Shown here: positions 14,060-17,689 of the stretch, in pieces | Layout: every line of letters starts with the position of its first letter | How positions within the stretch are numbered: the stretch's first letter is position 1 | Assembly: GCA_036834985.1 (NCBI GenBank) | Contig: DAITMV010000045.1 | Location: 1 to 17,689, forward strand | Source: DAITMV01 sp036834985 | Lineage (GTDB): Bacteria; Pseudomonadota; Gammaproteobacteria; Burkholderiales; Burkholderiaceae_B | DNA: 17,689 nt | Direction: 5' to 3' | The notes under the pieces: model-generated | Database searches by the model: none | The model's input: only the letters and a program-made list of their open reading frames with translations | What the model was told of the DNA's origin: nothing | Translations under genes and position numbers: made by a program

Positions 14060-14536
14060 ATGAGTATTGAAGGCGTCTTGAACGAAGGCTTTGTAACCAC
14101 TACAGCCGACAAGTTGATTAACTGGACTCGCACGGGATCGCTGTGGCCCATGACGTTTGGTCTGGCTTGCTGTGCCGTCGAAATGATGCATGCGGGTGCA
14201 TCCCGCTATGATCTGGACCGGTTTGGCGTGATCTTCCGTCCCAGCCCACGTCAGTCTGACCTGATGATCGTTGCCGGCACGCTGTGCAATAAAATGGCGC
14301 CCGCCTTGCGCAAGGTGTACGACCAGATGGCCGAGCCACGCTGGGTGTTGAGCATGGGTTCTTGCGCCAATGGCGGCGGTTATTACCATTACTCCTATTC
14401 GGTGGTCCGTGGTTGCGACCGGATTGTGCCGGTGGATGTGTATGTCCCCGGTTGCCCTCCGACTGCCGAGGCGCTGATGTACGGCATTTTGCAGCTGCAA
14501 AATAAGATTAAACGCACCTCGACGATTGCACGTTGA
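14060..14536 (+). CDS. nuoB: NADH-quinone oxidoreductase subunit B
   Basis: NuoB (PSST) holds cluster N2, the last iron-sulfur centre before quinone, in the peripheral arm of complex I. The 158 residues include the four N2 ligands: adjacent Cys37 and Cys38 in FGLACCAVEMMHAGASRYD, Cys102 in SMGSCANGGGYYHYSY, and Cys132 in VPGCPPTAEALMYG. The length is typical for betaproteobacteria. GAGG lies five bases before the ATG. It follows nuoA by 28 bases. Confidence 0.98.
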   Translation: MSIEGVLNEGFVTTTADKLINWTRTGSLWPMTFGLACCAVEMMHAGASRYDLDRFGVIFRPSPRQSDLMIVAGTLCNKMAPALRKVYDQMAEPRWVLSMGSCANGGGYYHYSYSVVRGCDRIVPVDVYVPGCPPTAEALMYGILQLQNKIKRTSTIAR

Positions 14537-14549
14537 GATTTCTGGGTTC

Positions 14550-15155
14550 ATGACCATGTCAGAAAAACTCGCCTCCCTACAAGCTGCTGTGGCCGATGTG
14601 CTGGGTGACAAACTATTGTCCTGCACCATTGCCCTCAATGAGTTGACCATTGAAGTCAGCGCCCAGCAGTTCGTGGACACCTGTACCGCTTTGCGTGATG
14701 CATCCTCACTCAAATTTGATCAACTGATTGATTTGTGTGGTGTTGATTACAGCGCCTACAAAAACGAGGTTCGCGACAGCAAGCGCTTTGCCGTGGTGCT
14801 TCACTTGTTGTCGGTTAACCGCAATCAGCGTGTGCGTGTGTGTGTCTTTTGTGAGGACGACGATTTTCCCGTCATGGCCTCTTTGGTGGATGTCTGGAGC
14901 ACCGCTGCGTGGTACGAGCGTGAGGCCTTTGATGTCATGGGAATCGTCTTTGAAGGCAATCCCGATTTGCGCCGTATCCTGACTGACTACGGTTTTGTCG
15001 GTCACCCGTTCCGCAAGGATTTCCCGCTCTCCGGTCACGTTGAAATGCGCTATGACCCCGAGCAGCGACGCGTCATTTACCAACCGGTCACAATTGAACC
15101 ACGAGAAATCACCCCACGCATCGTGCGTGAAGAGCAGTATGGGGGCTCACGCTAA
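14550..15155 (+). CDS. nuoC: NADH-quinone oxidoreductase subunit C
   Basis: NuoC (30 kDa subunit) is a structural part of the hydrophilic arm of complex I next to NuoD. From this ATG it has 201 residues. The variable N-terminal part is followed by FDQLIDLCGVDY. The family signature is WYEREAFDVMGIVFEGNPD, then RRILTDYGFVGHPFRKDFPL, and a C-terminal EPREITPRIVREEQYGG. It is a separate gene, not fused to nuoD as in E. coli. The start is uncertain: ATG 14550 and ATG 14556 both fit a weak GGG at 14544-14546, which is better spaced for the second. An in-frame TTG at 14526 would overlap nuoB. The stop shares one base with the nuoD start. Confidence 0.95.
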   Translation: MTMSEKLASLQAAVADVLGDKLLSCTIALNELTIEVSAQQFVDTCTALRDASSLKFDQLIDLCGVDYSAYKNEVRDSKRFAVVLHLLSVNRNQRVRVCVFCEDDDFPVMASLVDVWSTAAWYEREAFDVMGIVFEGNPDLRRILTDYGFVGHPFRKDFPLSGHVEMRYDPEQRRVIYQPVTIEPREITPRIVREEQYGGSR

Positions 15156-16408
15156 TGGCTGAAATCAAGAATTACACGCTGAACTTTGGTCCTCAGCACC
15201 CAGCCGCCCACGGCGTGCTGCGCCTGGTGCTGGAGCTTGATGGCGAAGTGGTGCAACGCGCCGATCCGCACATTGGTCTGTTGCATCGCGGTACCGAAAA
15301 GCTGGCTGAACACAAGACATTTATTCAGGCGCTGCCCTACATGGATCGTCTGGATTATGTATCCATGATGGCCAATGAACATGCCTACTGCATGGCCATT
15401 GAAAAGTTGTTGCAGATTGATGTACCGCTACGCGCGCAGTACATCCGCGTGATGTTTGATGAAATTACCCGCTTGCTGAATCACCTGTTGTGGCTGGGCG
15501 CACACGCGCTGGACGTAGGCGCCATGGCGGTGTTTCTGTATGCCTTCCGTGAGCGTGAAGACTTGATGGACTGCTATGAGGCCGTCTCTGGTGCCCGTTT
15601 GCACGCGGCCTACTACCGCCCGGGTGGCGTGTACCGCGATCTGCCAGACACCATGCCCCAGTACAAGGCATCCAAGGTTCGCAACCAAAAGCAGATCGAC
15701 AAGCTCAACCAAACCCGCAACGGGTCACTGCTCGATTTTATCGAAGAGTTCACGGTTCGTTTCCCCAAGTATGTAGATGAATACGAAACCCTGTTAACCG
15801 ACAACCGTATCTGGAAGCAGCGTCTGGTGGGTGTGGGAGTGGTCAGCCCCGAGCGTGCGCTGTCCATGGGCTTTACCGGCGCGATGTTGCGCGGCTCGGG
15901 CATTGCATGGGACTTGCGCAAGAAGCAGCCCTATGAGGTCTATGACCGTCTGAATTTCGATATCCCGGTTGGCAAAAATGGCGACTGCTATGACCGTTAT
16001 CTGGTGCGCGTTGAAGAAATGCGTCAGTCCAATAACATCATCCGTCAATGTATCGACTGGCTTCGTGCCAACCCCGGTCCGGTCATGACCGATAACCACA
16101 AAGTGGCACCTCCTGCCCGTGTGGACATGAAGTCGAACATGGAAGAGCTGATTCACCATTTCAAGCTGTTCACCGAGGGCATGCACGTGCCAGAAGGTCA
16201 GGCCTATGCCGCCGTTGAACATCCCAAGGGTGAGTTCGGTATTTATCTGGTCGCCGATGGCGCGAACAAGCCGTATCGCTTGAAAATTCGCGCGCCAGGT
16301 TTCGCACACCTGCAAGGGCTGGACGAGATGTCCCGCGGTCACATGATCGCAGACGTGGTCACCATCATTGGTACCCAGGATATCGTGTTCGGTGAAATTG
16401 ACCGCTAA
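15155..16408 (+). CDS. nuoD: NADH-quinone oxidoreductase subunit D
   Basis: NuoD (49 kDa subunit) forms the quinone-binding pocket of complex I together with NuoB and is related to the large subunit of NiFe hydrogenases. The 417 residues start with the family block FGPQHPAAHGVLRLVLELDG, followed by HIGLLHRGTEKLAEHK, RLDYVSMMANEHAYCMAIE, and the C-terminal MSRGHMIADVVTIIGTQDIV ending in GEIDR. GGGGG lies about nine bases upstream. The ATG overlaps the nuoC stop by one base (TAATG), so the two are probably translated in a coupled way. Confidence 0.98.
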   Translation: MAEIKNYTLNFGPQHPAAHGVLRLVLELDGEVVQRADPHIGLLHRGTEKLAEHKTFIQALPYMDRLDYVSMMANEHAYCMAIEKLLQIDVPLRAQYIRVMFDEITRLLNHLLWLGAHALDVGAMAVFLYAFREREDLMDCYEAVSGARLHAAYYRPGGVYRDLPDTMPQYKASKVRNQKQIDKLNQTRNGSLLDFIEEFTVRFPKYVDEYETLLTDNRIWKQRLVGVGVVSPERALSMGFTGAMLRGSGIAWDLRKKQPYEVYDRLNFDIPVGKNGDCYDRYLVRVEEMRQSNNIIRQCIDWLRANPGPVMTDNHKVAPPARVDMKSNMEELIHHFKLFTEGMHVPEGQAYAAVEHPKGEFGIYLVADGANKPYRLKIRAPGFAHLQGLDEMSRGHMIADVVTIIGTQDIVFGEIDR

Positions 16409-16426
16409 TCGAGTAGTTGAGGAATC

Positions 16427-16903
16427 ATGCTGAGCGATAACGTTTACCGTCAAATCGACCGTGAATTGACCAAATACCCTGCCGATCAAAAGCAGTCAGC
16501 CGTGATGTCGGCGCTGCGTATTGCACAGGTTGAGTTGGGGTGGCTTCCCATGGAAGCGATTGAAGCCGTAGCCAACTACCTCGATATGCCGGCCATTGCT
16601 GCGTACGAAGTAGCAACGTTCTACAACATGTACGACTTAAAACCCGTTGGCAAACACAAGATCACGGTGTGCACCAACTTGCCCTGTGCTTTGTCCGGCG
16701 GAACCCACGCCGCTGAGCGCTTGAAGCATAAGCTGGGTGTTGGTTTCAACGAAACAACCGCAGATGGTTGCTTTACCCTCAAAGAGGGTGAATGCATGGG
16801 TGCCTGTGGTGATGCCCCCGTGTTGCTGGTGAACAATCATCGTATGTGTAGCTTTATGTCCGACGAGAAGCTGGACCAACTGATCGAGGAGTTGAAGTCA
16901 TGA
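16427..16903 (+). CDS. nuoE: NADH-quinone oxidoreductase subunit E
   Basis: NuoE (24 kDa subunit) belongs to the NADH-input module of complex I and carries the 2Fe-2S cluster N1a in a thioredoxin-like fold. The 158 residues contain a helical N-terminal part (ALRIAQVELGWLPMEAIEAV; AYEVATFYNMYD) and the four cluster ligands: Cys82 and Cys87 in VCTNLPCALSGG, Cys123 and Cys127 in GECMGACGDAPV. GAGGA lies four bases before the ATG. Its stop overlaps the nuoF start (ATGA). Confidence 0.98.
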   Translation: MLSDNVYRQIDRELTKYPADQKQSAVMSALRIAQVELGWLPMEAIEAVANYLDMPAIAAYEVATFYNMYDLKPVGKHKITVCTNLPCALSGGTHAAERLKHKLGVGFNETTADGCFTLKEGECMGACGDAPVLLVNNHRMCSFMSDEKLDQLIEELKS

Positions 16904-17689
16904 CCAGTTTGCACAATCGTCACATCAATCCGGTGATTCTGGCCGGGCTTGATGGCAACAATTGGCGTTTGGCCGATTACCAAAAGCGGGGTGGTTACAC
17001 TGCGCTTAAAAAGATTCTGTCTGAAGGCATCAAGCCTGAAGACGTCATTGCGGAAGTCAAAAAATCCGCGTTGCGTGGTCGTGGTGGCGCAGGTTTTCCC
17101 ACCGGTTTGAAGTGGAGCTTCATGCCCCGTCAGTTCCCAGGTCAAAAATATCTGGTGTGTAATTCTGACGAAGGCGAGCCGGGTACATTCAAGGATCGCG
17201 ACATTATTCGCTATAACCCGCATGCCCTGATTGAAGGCATGGCTATCGCCGCCTACGCGATGGGTATCACGGTGGGGTATAACTACATTCACGGCGAAAT
17301 CTGGGAAACCTACGAGCGTTTCGAAGAGGCCCTCGATGAAGCCCGTGCGGCCGGCATGCTGGGCGACAAAATTCTCGGCAGTGAGTTTTCTTTCCAGTTG
17401 CACGCTCATCATGGATACGGCGCATACATTTGTGGTGAAGAAACAGCCTTGATCGAGTCCATTGAAGGCAAAAAAGGACAACCACGCTTCAAGCCGCCGT
17501 TCCCCGCGTCATTTGGCGTGTATGGCAAGCCGACCACCATCAACAATACCGAGACATTTGCCGCTGTGCCGTTCATTTTGTCCAATGGAGGCGACTGGTT
17601 CCTTAATTTGGGCAAACCCAACAACGGCGGTACCAAAATTTTCTCGATGTCCGGTGATATTGAGCGCCCGGGCAATTACGAGATACCCC
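16900..17689 (+). CDS. nuoF: NADH-quinone oxidoreductase subunit F, C-terminus cut by window edge
   Basis: NuoF (51 kDa subunit) oxidises NADH at its FMN and passes electrons on through cluster N3. The frame begins at the ATG overlapping the nuoE stop and is open for 263 codons to the right edge. Visible parts are the glycine-rich FMN/NADH motif RGRGGAGFPTGLKW (about 59-72), NSDEGEPGTFKDRDI, and YGAYICGEETALIESIEGKK with the following KPTTINNTETF. The cysteine ligands of N3 lie in the missing C-terminal part. About three fifths of the usual length is present, with no internal disruption. Confidence 0.97.
   Translation, partial: MTSLHNRHINPVILAGLDGNNWRLADYQKRGGYTALKKILSEGIKPEDVIAEVKKSALRGRGGAGFPTGLKWSFMPRQFPGQKYLVCNSDEGEPGTFKDRDIIRYNPHALIEGMAIAAYAMGITVGYNYIHGEIWETYERFEEALDEARAAGMLGDKILGSEFSFQLHAHHGYGAYICGEETALIESIEGKKGQPRFKPPFPASFGVYGKPTTINNTETFAAVPFILSNGGDWFLNLGKPNNGGTKIFSMSGDIERPGNYEIP

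Noticed and set aside
1..17689. Search for insertion sequences, phage genes, CRISPR repeats, toxin-antitoxin pairs and gene breaks
   Set aside because: No transposase, terminal repeats, regular repeat-spacer array or frameshifted gene was seen; all main genes are intact apart from the two cut by the window edges.

Overview
The window looks like a chromosomal housekeeping region of a betaproteobacterium in the order Burkholderiales, most likely the family Alcaligenaceae (Bordetella/Alcaligenes/Advenella-like). This rests on gene order (ECF sigma factor-DUF3619-DUF3106, ilvI-ilvH-ilvC, psd-pssA-leuA, rpsO-pnp, a quinone oxidoreductase, tpiA-secG-tRNA-Leu-nuoA...), on the protein sequences, and on moderate G+C (mid-50s % by eye). 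The genus cannot be fixed from sequence reading alone. I saw no mobile element, CRISPR array, phage gene or abrupt compositional change.

Layout. Positions 1-1625 (minus strand): an ECF sigma factor, a single-pass membrane protein (DUF3619) and a secreted or anchored DUF3106 protein cut by the left edge. Both junctions overlap by a few bases, so the three form a translationally coupled unit. Positions 1626-1995: divergent intergenic region with a candidate promoter and a long, structured leader for ilvI. Positions 1996-5275: ilvI-ilvH-ilvC, for valine/isoleucine/leucine precursor synthesis, ending in a heavily folded 3' UTR and a strong intrinsic terminator (5373-5408). Positions 5457-8510: psd and pssA (phosphatidylethanolamine synthesis) followed by leuA (first step committed to leucine). 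A compact hairpin then overlaps a strong sigma70-type promoter (8537-8565) that drives rpsO, a terminator/attenuator and pnp, which starts at a TTG codon.

Positions 11329-13484: a zinc-free MDR quinone oxidoreductase, tpiA and secG. A tRNA-Leu(GAG) gene sits 8 bases behind secG and is followed by a terminator. Positions 13672-17689: the start of the complex I operon, nuoA, B, C, D, E and a right-truncated nuoF, closely packed with start/stop overlaps at C/D and E/F.

Most of the region is conserved core metabolism. The less explored parts are the sigma/DUF3619/DUF3106 cassette (topology suggests an uncharacterised envelope-sensing ECF system), the ilvI leader RNA, and the multi-hairpin ilvC 3' UTR. 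Several starts differ from the longest open frame: the sigma factor, ilvH, psd, pnp, the quinone oxidoreductase, tpiA and nuoC.
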